Assembly (NCBI RefSeq): GCF_022539315.1
Contig: NC_066314.1
Span: 52,885,180-52,949,179, forward strand
DNA: 64,000 bases
Direction: 5' to 3'
Origin: Serinus canaria
Lineage: Eukaryota > Chordata > Aves > Passeriformes > Fringillidae
The translations under genes were made by a program, and so were the position numbers. Shown here piece by piece: positions 40,251 to 52,500 of the stretch. Position 1 is the stretch's first letter; each line of letters begins with the position of its first letter. Below the pieces are notes generated by a model. It did not search any database. It was not told the origin of the DNA and saw only the letters and a program-made list of their open reading frames with translations.

Positions 40251-42080
40251 GGGACAAAAAGTCCATCCCATTACCACGAAGAGCCTGTGGAACCAATCTG
40301 CCAGCAGGTAACATCACTTGAATGCCTGCCAGTAGCTGCTTGTCTCTCAAAACGCTCCCATTTTCATTTTCAGAATTTTTGATAAATAAACCTAAAATTA
40401 AATATCAGAGCCTAAGGGAGTTTTAATCATCCTTAGGAAAAGAAACTTGCACAACCACCAAGTTCAGCTGACATTAACAGCCTGTTATTCAGGATTTCTT
40501 CTGCAATCTCTGTCCTTATCTATCCTTATCTGTTCTGCAGTTTCTGTCCTTTCACATCTAGACAATATGAAAACTGCAAAAAGAAAACTGATTGGTTCAT
40601 AAGAAACAAGATAGGAAGTCCAAGATGACAATGAGAATAAATAGTAATCAGGTAAGTGGTGTTTATAGGCCTTCAATGCAAAGGACAGAGGAAAATGACA
40701 AAGGAAAAAACCCAACCACACAACCACCCAGATCCCAGTATCTTGGAATTAACATGAGAAAAAGAAGCGAACCTCTGCAAGGCCTCAAGCAAGAGACCAT
40801 CCTGCTGTTTTCCTGACAGACTGTCCCAAACAAGTGTCCTCTGCCACTTCCCCAGCCCACCCAAAGTGCCAGGTGTATTCCACTGAATTTGCTACCTGCA
40901 CCTTTTCTCCCCAGCTGCACTCCAGAATTTCCATTTCCCAGAAAAATCCCATTGCTAGCTTTAATGACTGAAAAAATCTTAAGGGCTGAGGTTTTTGCCT
41001 TGGGCCTCAAAAGTGAGTCTTTCTGAATTTGTACACAACCCAAAATAATAGTGTGTGAACCTCAAACAATATATTTCATCCATGGGTATGATGTGATTTC
41101 CATGGAGGGTGGGGCATAATGCTGTCAAGGAACCTGTAGTAGCAAGTGATGAAGTGATTGCTGAAGATAACTAGACATTGCCAAAGATAACCAGACAAGC
41201 AATTAGAAAAGCCAGAAACAGCACCCCTAGGTGCTATTGCCAAACCTCAGGTTTACAGTCTTACCTGTTGGCAACAACAGCAGATGTGATCTTTATCTGA
41301 TTAGTAGGGTAACCCATCTAAGTATCCAAGCTGTCTAAAACCTGAGCTCACACAGGCCATGGATATATAGGTTGGTACTACGGTAGGGAAGCTATGGTAT
41401 CTGGAGCCCAAATCCCCAATACAGGCTTGAGCCAGCTGAATTATTAGCTCTGAAGTTTGGGCTTCATTCATTTAAGTGGTATTGATGTGAACGTTCAAGC
41501 CGATCCTGTATGTTTCACTCTCATAGTGCAGAATAATTTGGCCCCAGTCCTGCAAATACATTTTGCCACCGCAACTAGCTCCAGTTTACAGCAGACATTT
41601 GGTGACTTGCCAGTGCTGTCTTTTTTTCTCTCTGTAGAAAGGAAAAGGGATGCTGTGGGCTTGGCTGTTATCACCATCATTAAATCTCTTTTCATCCTCT
41701 TTTTCTTTCTTCCCTTTCACCTTCCAGTTAAGGCATCCTCACCACTTCAAAGTGTTGAGCAATAATTGAGGAATAATACTAGTACTGATAATAAATGCAC
41801 AAATTTAGCTGGCTTGACGGTTTCAATGTATTAATGTAAAGTGTCAATATTAAGTATTTTGCAAAACAGGAGTCCAGCAAGGCCTTGGCTCCATACTTAG
41901 TTAAACACAGGCAGTTGATGTCAAGGGATGAACTCGCAGACTGACATGCTGTTTGCAGGGTGTACAGTCCAGTTGGGCAAGAACAAGGATATTCCAACTG
42001 ACCCAAACACTTTACAAAATTGGATTCCTGGGGAAGCTGCTTTTTGCCATCTGGCAGGAAAGAGCGACAGTGTCCTGGTA
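40251..42080. other. Intergenic between NOPCHAP1 and SLC41A2
   Basis: AT-rich intergenic sequence. Open frames here lack splice support and known domains; no repeat recognised. Confidence 0.55.
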
Positions 42081-43150
42081 GCTGGCAGCCAGTAGTCAGT
42101 ACAAAAACGGCGTTTACCTGTGCTACGGCCAAGAAAGCTTCTGCGAGTGGAAGCAAAGGCACTACCACCGCCGGCGCTGCCTGGGGAGCGCTCTGGCGCT
42201 CCACTTCCTAGAGCTTTGTTTTCCCGGCTGCGGAGCACCAGCCGGGCCCTTGCGGAGGCAGCGCGGCAGGGGTGCAGATTCGTCCCCCGCCACCGCCGAG
42301 GGGCCCGTAGGACGCAGTGACAACGGGACGCCGGAGGATCTCGCAGCGGGGGCAGCGGGTGTCGGGCAGCGGGGGTTCGCCCCGGAGGCCAGGCTGAGAG
42401 TGACCACGGCCACGACGCCCCATCCCGTCTCGTTCCACGAGCGACGCGGAGCAGCGGCCGTTCAGCTCCTCCCTCCCCCGCCCAGCGACGACTCGGAGCG
42501 GCCGGCGGCGGCGGCTCTGCGCATCACGGGCCACATCATCGCGGGGGCCGCTCGGTTCCGCGCCTGCTCAGTGGCGGCGGCGCTCACCTAGCGGAGTTGT
42601 CACCGCCGCCTGCTGCTCCTGCCCCGCCGCAGCGATGGAGCGCAACTCCGCCACGCTGCCGGCACCGCTGTCGCCCAGGTGAGGGGAGGGCGCGGCCCGA
42701 GGGGGCAGCGCGGGGAGCGAGGGCAGCGGGGCTAGGCGGGCCGGTGACCTGCCGCCCCGGGCCGGGGGAGGTGGCGGGGCCGCGAGTGACAAAAGTTTCC
42801 TGGCCAGTGACGGAGCCCCCCGAGCGCCACGCCGGCCCGCCCCGATGCCAGGGCACCCAGGGCTGGGGGCCACTCGGTGCCGCCCGCCTCCCGCCCCGGC
42901 CGGTGTTCCCGGGTGCCGCGGGGTTCTCTCTCCCCGTGCTGTGGGCCCTGATGCTCCCGCCCGCCCTTCTCCCGCCCCCGCAGCTGCCCCCCGGCGCCGG
43001 GCGGGCCGGTGTCCTTCGTCCGGAGCGCAGATGCTGCTGCGCGTTTGGCCGCCCGCGCCCCGGTACCCTGCACTCCTCAGAGCTCCGCAGCGCGTTTCAT
43101 CATGTGCCCGTAATTATTCGCTGCTCCAGGTAGCCGGGACAATGAGCCTT
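42081..43150 (+). promoter_or_regulatory. SLC41A2: CpG island promoter and first exon region of SLC41A2
   Basis: About 1 kb of very CpG-dense sequence surrounds a first exon ending at CAG|GTGAGG (42678). It holds GC boxes and an ETS-like CACTTCC at 42201, with no TATA box. The transcription start is unknown. Confidence 0.7.
42635..42678 (+). other. SLC41A2: SLC41A2 first exon, leader open frame
   Basis: An ATG in strong context (G at -3 and +4) opens 14 codons plus two bases before the donor GTGAGG. If spliced to 48841 without removing the small intron that follows, this is an upstream open frame ending at 48928-48930. If that intron is removed, or 49014 is used directly, the frame runs into the canonical SLC41A2 ATG. 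Confidence 0.5.
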
Positions 43151-44861
43151 TTCTTCGGTTTCTCTGTGCTTGCACAAGACCTGCCCAGCATTCCCAGTAG
43201 CCCCTATTCCTTCGCACTCTTTACATCCGTATGTGCAGACAGTTCTGTTCCCACGGTTGTACCCATAAAAATGTGCCAGATGGTCACCGCAGATGCATCG
43301 CTAGAACCTCTACCTGAACAGCACATGTATAGACTTCAACGACCATCTATTTTTTGTTTACAAACGTTAATTAATGTGTAATTAGGCATAATTAACATGT
43401 GATGGCACATTTAGTCTCTTTCCATATTTTCTGACAAAACATAGAAGATTTTGTGATTTATTCTACTTCACTTTCTACTCTCTCGTTAATTCTCAGTTAA
43501 CTTCAGGTTGTAGCTGTCTATTTCTGTAGTTTCACTGAATGCTATAATTTCTGCTTCCCCTGGCCCACTGTCCAGGATATAGTTGTGTGTCTTCTTCAAT
43601 CACATTTGAATCTAAGTTATACACCACACTACAGTATGTGGATCTTATAAAATAAAATAATTGTTTAGTCTTTAGGAAGAGTCCTAGCAATGTATAGAAT
43701 ACATGCCTAGTTATCCTCACTTTACCAGTTTAGTAATGTGGGTAAAAAGATGAGAGCAGATAGGATGATCTGTTTTGGCAGCAGTCCCTACATCTACTGC
43801 CCTAAATAACAGTGTATAATTTTATTTTCAAATATCTGTACTATACTATCCAGAAAAGCAATAGGAAGTCTGTATCCTAGTGCCTGAGTTAATAAGTAAT
43901 TAATCTCTCCTTGATGATGGCAGTAGAGACCTGTAATCAGGATCCCAAAGTGTAGTTAGGATTCATCCTGGTAAGTACTTTTTGTTACTTAGAGGACTGC
44001 ATTAGCTCTCACATTTCATACTTACCCACCTGCTTTTGATGGGCTGAAGGATGTGATTTGCCAGGTGTTTTTCATGCTGGTATTCCATTTGGGTCATTTT
44101 ACAATCAACCACATTTCACAGCCTTGCTGCTGTGTTTTGACTCTGTTATGATCTTTTCTAGATGACTTGCCTTAAAAGTGCAGAGTCAAACCAAGTCTTT
44201 TTCTCTCAGTTGCTTTTCTCTTCCTCAGGGCCAAAATTGAAAGCTGCCTTGTTCAGGAAGTGGAATGCAGCAGTCTCAAACTTGTCTGAAAACTGAGCCT
44301 GAGGGTGGCAGGTCATTCAGTGCCTTACTGTCAAGAAGGCATCTGGAGGTTCTTTAGTCTGTTTTTTTCCTCTTATTTGTTTCTTTTGCTGTTAATTTAA
44401 CCAGCAACTGCCATACAATAAACACAGTGTTAACCAGTTTACTGCATAGTACTTAAAAATGGTATGCAATGGTCTTATATCTGCCTTGCATGCAACATTC
44501 ATTGATTTTCAGCATGTTTTGCAGCCTTTTGCACACTACCCTCAATATCTGGCATAAGTAACCTTAGCTCAGTGTACCACTGAAACTGTTGGTTTCCAGA
44601 TTGTGTGGAATGGTTGATGATAATGATGATAAGCCTGTTTACTCTCTGTAATGCTGAGGTGATATGATGTAGCATTCCCTTTCTACTGGTATGCCCACTA
44701 CACTAATATAAATGATTAGCCATGGCTGTGATAAGGGTGTCAGTGTGATAGTGACACTTGTATTTATACACAACTCAATAGTGGAGAAGAGTCATGCAGA
44801 TCCCTGTATCACCTGTTTTCTGAACTTAAAGAATGCCCCCAAAACCTCACATTTCCAGCTT

Positions 44862-45230
44862 TACAGAATCTCAGAATCGCTGAGGTCAGAAGGAATCTCA
44901 GCAAATTTTCTATTCAGCCACGTCTGCTCAGTGTAGGGTCAAGAAGAATAGGTTTCTTGGGGCCATGTCCACTTTGGTTTCAACTATCACCAAGGATGGA
45001 GTCTCCAGAACTTTTTTGAACCTGTGTTCAGCCACTGTCATGGTAAAAACCCCCAGCTTTTACTTATATTCAAGTGCATTTTCCAGTGTTTCAGTTTGTG
45101 CCTGCTATCTCTCATCCTTTCAGTGAGAAGAGTCTGGTTTCACCTCTAAAGACACAAAAAGAGTCTTTCATGCCAAGGAATAATCCAGCTTCATTTTTGC
45201 TTATTATGGCAAAATATTCAAGTTCAGTGT
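44862..45230 (-). repeat. CR1-like LINE fragment, antisense
   Basis: Starts with the reverse of a CR1 tail (ACAGAATCTCAGAATCGCTG, AGGTCAGAAGGAATCTCAG) and continues with CCAAGGATGGAGTCTCCAG and CTGCTATCTCTCATCCTTTC. Diverged, so the limits are approximate. Confidence 0.7.
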
Positions 45231-46837
45231 TTCATTAGCATTTCATATTACTTTTCTAAATCCCTTTCCAAGGCTTGTTCTTGTCCTGAGAGGCACTTCT
45301 CAGACAGGCATGTTTACAGAATTGTATTTTATTGTGGGCTGCCTAGAAGTGCAGTGTAGAGATTATTAATGCTGTAAAAAAATGTTGGCAACTTTTAGGA
45401 AAAACAAGTTTCAACTGTGGTGTGATTAGCTTCCCATGAAAGCCCTCAGAATTATTTAGATAGAAGTTATCTTTTGGTTTTGTTAGCCAAGCTCTGAAAG
45501 AAATCCTAAATTTCCCTAGACCTAAACTTTGGTAAGTATTTGTTTTAGCCTGTCATAATGTTTACTCTACAGAAATTTCATGCTTGATTCTTCCTCCTTC
45601 CCCTTTTTTTTTGAAGGTTCTTAAAAGGTCACAATGATTTATTGTGTTCATGCTTTAAATGAATTGTTGGCAGTCTAATATCTATCTGATCAAATTTAGC
45701 TGTAGAATCTGGTCCCTTAATCCTGCTAATGCTAGATGTTCTTTAAACCAAGAGGAAGTAAAGAAGAAGCATTTTCTTTCCCATGCTCTTGAGAACAGCA
45801 TTATAGGTGTGTCTGGAACAATTCTTTGGGAAAAGAAAATTCTTTGGGCAATAGTGAAGAGAGTTCTTTGAGCTTCTTCCTGAACAGTTGAATTTTTTTG
45901 GTCATTTGGTCTTTCTCAGATGAAGCAAGCCAATCAAAGGTGAAGGATGGAAAAGTGTCATAATGATCAGGTGTTCAGTTTAATAGCTGAAGTACCTGAG
46001 ATCTTTCTAAAGCAGCTTTGCATTTCCAAAAGTCAGCATCTCTCCCATTTTGTGGTCCTGTTTTCTACAGCATTTATTTCTTCCTGTCCATCACATACAC
46101 TGTCTCCATGTGTATTTTTTAAATAGCTGCATGCATTGTATTAACTCTTATAGGTAAAATTTGCTTGCTGTCTTTCGGATTGCCAAGTGTTTCATTTTTC
46201 AGGAATGCATCTTCAGTGAATAGCAGCGTATGGCTGTATTTGTTATTTGTTTATGTTTACAGAACTATTTGTTTTTGTTTGTGTATGCATGCAGGACTGA
46301 GAGAAAGAGGTGGGTAGTACACAGGAATTGTTATGTGCTATGAAATATATGAAGGAAAAGAAGAAACTATTGAAAGTACATACTTAGGAAACAATATGGA
46401 AGAGGGAATAATTATTTTCATAGTTTGGGCATAACTCATCATTTTGCCTGTAGGGACAAAGACAAGGTGTCCTTTCATTTCTTATGTAATATGCCAGCTA
46501 TGATAAATCTGAGGCTGCTTCCTGACTTCTCAAAGGATCATTGTCTCTCTTCTCTTTTTTTTTTTTCAGTACTTCATCTTTTTCTGTAACCTCCAGATTA
46601 TATGTCAAGAAACCAGAACCACTTTTCTCCTCTTTTTACAAAGACGGGGAAAGAGATTTTTGAGATTTTAACTGCCTTTTCTTCATATGAATTACTCAAG
46701 CAGAGCTTGCTTTTTTAGCTCTCCTATCTTTTCTAGAGAGCACAACAACATAGGCATTTTTCTTGTTAATGATAAAGCTTCTCAGGAAGCTCTTGTTCTT
46801 CCTTAGAGCAACACAAACAACAAGGTTTCCTGCATCT

Positions 46838-46874
46838 TGTATTTTCAGGGGTACAAAATACCCCTGAAAATACA
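46838..46874. repeat. Perfect 16-bp inverted repeat, 5-base loop
   Basis: TGTATTTTCAGGGGTA, CAAAA, TACCCCTGAAAATACA. It would form a stable hairpin in SLC41A2 intron 1 RNA of either strand. Confidence 0.95.
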
Positions 46875-48840
46875 GCAGTTATTAGCACCTTGTAACTTAG
46901 GATGAAAATATTGCACCAGATGATATTTAGAAAATAATTTTTGTTGGAACACATGTTTAGAAATGAGTTACATTTAGTTACATTTAGAAGGGTTTGTAGT
47001 TATCTTCTCTCTGTATGCTCTGAAGGAACAATTATTCTTTACTGTATATTATACTATACAATACTTTTCCAACCTAAACAATTTTATGGTTCTATGGTTT
47101 TCAATTTATCTTCTTAAATTCTCATTTTCCAGCATTTATCACTACATTCACATTTTGTCATTCTAAGTCTTTGTGGAAGGAAAAACATAAAAGCCTGTCT
47201 TCCAAACTGCTTTGTACTATTCAATTGCTATCCATCAATGCTAGCCCTTCTTCCATTTGGAACTTGACCAAATAATTTTTCTGTTCCTTTTTTTTCCTTT
47301 TAAGTATGATTTCTATTTCTTAATACTTTCTTATATTAAATGAAACCACAGTCTTATCAAAGGATTCGTTTCTTAAAAAAACCCCAATAAAATATAAAAA
47401 TTTTAAACGAGAGCAATCTGTATGTTAAAAAAGATATGGATAATTAACCCAAATATTTTTGGCCAGAGTTCCAGAGCAGTGAATAATTTCCATGAGTCAC
47501 TGGTCTAGCACTCTGGTGATGCGACTGGAGGACATATGGGAGAAACTGCAATGAGCCAGACTAAAGCTAAAGCTTTCAGAAAATTTTTCCAATGCATTTT
47601 CCTGGGACTGAAGTGAAATCCTTCAATTTCTTCTTCTTGTTCTGGCTTTCTGTAGCACTTAACAGAGCACCATTTTGACCTCTTGGTAGAACTGCTCTGG
47701 GATAGCAGCAAAAGTTGTTTTGTTATTCATAATTAAAGGGTATGGAAACCAGAATTGAGGCCTAGGAGTTTGTTATGCACTGAAATGGAAAGAGTCAACA
47801 AAGAACAATCTGCTAGAGTGGCAAAAGATTGCAGGAATCTTGGTTACTTAAATTCCTCTCTTGGTCTTGTGGAAAAAAGATTGCTGTTTCTTGCCAAACT
47901 TGGCTTCTTTCTAGATCAAGTCATACATTGTCATTTTTAAAATATTTGTTTTTTGGTCAATGCTCCCTAGGATAAAGCAAATGGTAGAGGGAAAATCGTC
48001 ATGTTGCTTCTGAGTCTTTTCACTCAAAAAACCCAAATCTAGTAGTTCTGTGAGCAGCAGAAATTTTGAAGTGGACTTGCTCTGGCCATATTGGAGTCAG
48101 TTATCCCAGCTAATGTTTGAAGATGCTTGGCAGCAAAGGCACAAACTTGGATCTCTTACAAGGCTATTAGTTGTTAAAAGCTTTGGCATCTCCACTTCCT
48201 GTAAAGTCTGTCTGAAATTGCTCTAAAAATACTGGATGACTTAAAATCTTTGAAACAGAGGGAAAGGAAGTATAGGAATCATAACATAAAAGATATGATC
48301 ATAGGAAGCTGAGTTTCTTAGGAAATGCAGATTAAAAGTCCTCCGGTTCTAAAATATTTTCATTTCCTGCAGTCTGTAAAATGTTTTCACAGCTTTGCAT
48401 AGATACAAAGCTGTGTGGAATTGTGTTAACCTACGTCATACTGGTGCAGTCTCGCTGACTATTGTTTCTCTGTTTATGCCAATCATTTACTTGTATTTAT
48501 GGAATTTAGTAATAAATACCAAAGTCAGCAAAGCTTTGAGTCAAATTAGAACTGTTCTTTTAGTAAATTGCTACAATTATTACCACAACATGAAGATTGA
48601 AGAAAAGGAAGGTAAAGTGGCTTCTGATGGAGGGAATGTGAAATGACTTGAGACTGTCGGTATATCATTGTTTATTTTCTTACCATGATGGAAATGTCAA
48701 AGTAGAAGCAACATCACCTTAAATCATGGTAAACAGAAAACAGAAAAGATTGTGATCTGAAAAACTAAACCAATGTCTCATGTATTCTGTAGAGTTAAAA
48801 TATTTTAGAAGTAAATAGATACTTTCTACTTTTTTTGCAG

Positions 48841-48927
48841 ATCCAGTCTTGCTTATGGAAATGTTGAAGATTTGAGAGCAATGAAAAAACACTTTTGCTT
48901 GCAGAAAATGAATATTTTGGTCCACGT
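48841..48927 (+). other. SLC41A2: Candidate 87-nt SLC41A2 leader exon
   Basis: Acceptor CTTTTTTTGCAG at 48840 and a full consensus donor GTAAGT at 48928. The 87 nt is a multiple of three and carries no stop in the frame set by exon 1. It may instead be the 5' part of one longer exon reaching 49572. Confidence 0.4.
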
Positions 48928-49017
48928 GTAAGTGTCGCATTTGGTGACTCACCTGCAAAATTTCTTGGCTGACATCTGAAGAACAAAGTGCTTTTCAACC
49001 TGTACTTCTGTAGCACT

Positions 49018-49572
49018 ATGACTAACTGTAAAGGCAGATCTACCATCTCCAAAACAAATAGCAAAGTCCATGACAGAGAAGGCTTTGTAAACTGGACCAT
49101 AAATCTTAATACAATTCAGTCTGATAAATTTTTGAGGCTGCTTTTAAGTATGGTTCCTGTTCTTTACCAAATAAACCAAGAGGAAAGACACAAAAAGGTG
49201 AATGGTGTCTGGCAAGATGGATTGCAACCAGCAGGACACAATTTCAGTGTCAGGTCTGAGCAACATACAGCGTACCATCACTTCTCAGAAGCAAGCTTTC
49301 ATGGTAGCAGTGAACACAGCCCATCCAGTTGTAGCCCTAAATATGATGGTTTTGCCAGTTACAATTACTGTGATGGAATGGACACTTCAGAAACAGATGC
49401 CATGTTGCAGGATGACACTCTCTCTAGTGACAGTAATGAGGATATCATTGTGGAAGGAAGTAGAAAACAACCCAAAGAATCGAGTAGTATTATGGCACTG
49501 CAGATACTTGTACCTTTTTTGCTGGCAGGGTTTGGAACTGTTTCTGCTGGCATGGTTTTGGATATTGTACAG
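49018..49572 (+). CDS. SLC41A2: SLC41A2 first canonical coding exon (residues 1-185)
   Basis: Starts [17 protein letters not shown], equivalent to human MTNSKGRSITDKT, and ends [15 protein letters not shown] at the first membrane segment. Includes the Ser/acidic cytosolic region ([19 protein letters not shown]). Phase 0 donor GTTGGT. Confidence 0.96.
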
Positions 49573-52500
49573 GTTGGTATTTGCTTTGTAAGACTTTTTT
49601 AACAGGTAGTCTGTTAGGTCTGTAGTTCTAACGAGACATTTTAGATGTCTGCAATATTGAGATGTAATTAGGTCTGTGTGTGGTTCTGCTACTATGAACT
49701 TACTAAAAACGTTTGAAATACGCACAATATTTAAACAGAAATACTATACAGAAATTAATCTGTGTGGATTTCCCCACATTTTGGTTGTGCCTCGTTCAGA
49801 TGTAGGAATTTCTTTATCTACACTTAAAGAGTTTACAACATTAATTAAAATAGGAGGAAGAGGTGACAGTCTTTGTCACTCAAAATCTTGAGAAAGTAAA
49901 AGAAGCTTGGACTTCAATTAGTTGCAATGGAAAGAGACTTTGTTACCTCAAAAAAAAAGGTAAATAAAATTTCACTTACAAATTTTACTGCTTCCTTGTG
50001 CTGTTTGACACCAGTCTGGTGCTTTGTTCATGTACATCTTACAAATTTATTCTTTGTACAGGTGTTTTAATTGAATCCTTTTATTTTCATTAAAATAATA
50101 ACTTAAATTATTGCAAATCCCTGAATAAAAAGACAATTCACAGTTTTGTTAGTTTAGTTAGAGTTGGTAAGTGATGACAAATTAAATACATGTGTAGACA
50201 AGACATACCAAGTAGCATAGCACTTCAGTGCTGAGAACTTGTTGCACAAAAAATGAAAATAATTTTCTTTAAAAAAATCTATGTTTTGGAAAGCTGTGCT
50301 ATTTTAAATGTACCACTTAGAGGTAAAAGAATACAGACAAGCTTTTTTTACTTACAGGCTCTCTTCATATGACAATTATTTCATTGCTGGTTTTATGTGA
50401 GGTTTCTGCACAGCTTGAAGGAAAAAGATGAAAATATTGAAAATTAAGAGCAGAATTCAAGAGCAGTCATAGTCTCTGGGACTATTTTAAATAATGAAAA
50501 ACAAGTACTTCAAATTGTTGACATATTTTTTTTAACTACATTTGTTTTAAGGCCGAGTTTTGTATCTCTTGCTTATAGTCTTCTCATCTTTGAAGTAGTA
50601 GTATGCAGTCATAAATCTGTTTTATCTAAATAGGTAACAGTTATGACTTCAGACTTTTAGGTCTAACACAAAAATATGAAATTCTTTTAGAGGGTTAAGT
50701 TATGATTTACAGATTTTTTTTAATAGTTTGTGGATGGTCTAAAGATAATCTTTCCATTAAATGTTTCCCACTGTATCCTTTGTATAGCACTGGGATGTGT
50801 TCAAGAATGTTACTGAAGTCTTTATCTTGGTTCCTGCGCTTCTTGGTCTCAAAGGAAATTTGGAAATGACTTTGGCATCCCGGCTGTCAACTGCTGTAAG
50901 TAACTTTCTCTTCCTCTTCACATACATGTTTAAAACATTTCGAAAATGAAACAAATCTTTGAGACATGAGTGTTTTATGTTTATGAATTCATCTGGCTGT
51001 TTTGGGGCAGTTTAAATCTGTTATTAAGTTGGCAAATTTAAAAAGGTGACCCTTGTTTCCACACATCAAAACTTCACTTCTAAAGTCTCTTCCAACTTAT
51101 CATTCAGAACAGATAAAATAGATTTTTGAGACTTATACGTGTATTGAGAGATCTCTTTGACCTTGAGAGATTTCAAATAGGCTAAAAAAAGTTTGTGTTT
51201 TAAGCACATTTTTTAAAGACCATTAGTCAAAATAAAGCATAGGTAACATTGCTATTCCAGACCTCTGTTGATCAAACTGCAAGAATTTTTTATTTTTTAA
51301 AGCTTTCTGGCTAAAAAAATTTATTTATGTTTGTTGTGGCGAGGTTGTTTTGGGTTTTTTTGTGTCTGCTTATTTTTTGTGTGTGTTGGCACACACAAAA
51401 AACCTAGCATAATTAGGTTTTTTTTTTTTCCTGTGTGTTCTTTCTCAGGTATTTTTTATAGCTGTTTTTTTACATTTCAGGGGCTGTTATATCTCTTCAT
51501 TTTTCTAGTCTAAGTAAGCCAGATTGCCTTCCTGTATATCTTTTGTGTGTGTGTGAATAACTAGTGATTAGATCAGTCTAATAATGTGGCTAGGCTATTT
51601 TTGATAGCTGCACTGAGTATCTCTCTATGACTGCCTAATGCAGTGCTTCTGTTCTCCAGCAAGGCCCCACTTTCTGCCTCTTCCTACTTGAATGAATTTT
51701 TCTAGTACATGTCTGGCCAAAGATGTACATAACTCTTGATTATATTTTAGTATGTATTTGTAGAATATTCCTCTTGAAACTTTCTAGGGTGTTATGTGCT
51801 TTCTTGCCTAGAAGGGTTAGGTTTAAATCTCTCAGTCACTTTATGGTCAATGGCTATGCCCTATTATTTAAACTTTTGTTCATTTCTAGCTGTCATTCCC
51901 ATCTTCTGGCAGAAATATTAGTCCACAAGTGCATGACCTTGCATTTCTACTTTTGAATTTTGTCAGCAGTTTTTGCTACTTTAACCCTCAAGGACACTCC
52001 GTTTTTGTGTTGTATTACAATGCTTTGTATTGACAAGGTCTCCTGGTGTTCTGTCATTAATAATTTCCATTGCCACATTCTATTGAGTTGTTGCCTGAAT
52101 GCTCACTGTGATGGACATAGCCTTGGCAGTCCTGTGAGGGTTTGCTTGTTCATGCCCATTACCGAAATTGATTACTTTCATACTTAAGGATTGACATGTT
52201 CTATTGTATCTTTATCAACATCACTCTTAGTCATTCAATCTTGTTTTCTGTTTGATTTTATTGTTCTTGTTTTTTGATAATTCTTACTATTTCTTAACAC
52301 TATTATTACTACCTTTACTGTCAGGCATGAATGCTTTTGCCTATTACTTTACCTTTTGGTTTTTGTTGACCTGTTGCTTAATTTGTTTCTGACTGGTACA
52401 GTTTGTGGCCTGAGGATTAAAAATGCTTGTATTGCATAGTGAAAAATACGCCAAGTCCAAAATATACCAGTGCCTTACTGAAGGCTTAAAATAAAGAAGG

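Larger units (their letters stand above)
42679..48840 (+). other. SLC41A2 intron 1
   Basis: A 6.2 kb intron containing an antisense CR1-like segment and a 16-bp inverted repeat, both listed. No further exon recognised. Confidence 0.5.

Noticed and set aside
42597..43133. 178-codon open frames in the SLC41A2 CpG island
   Set aside because: Composition-driven (Pro/Ala/Arg/Gly), crosses the clear exon 1 donor, and no family is recognisable.
51640..52200. Possible old LINE fragment in an SLC41A2 intron
   Set aside because: Some phrases resemble ancient LINE tails, but I could not establish orientation, family or borders.
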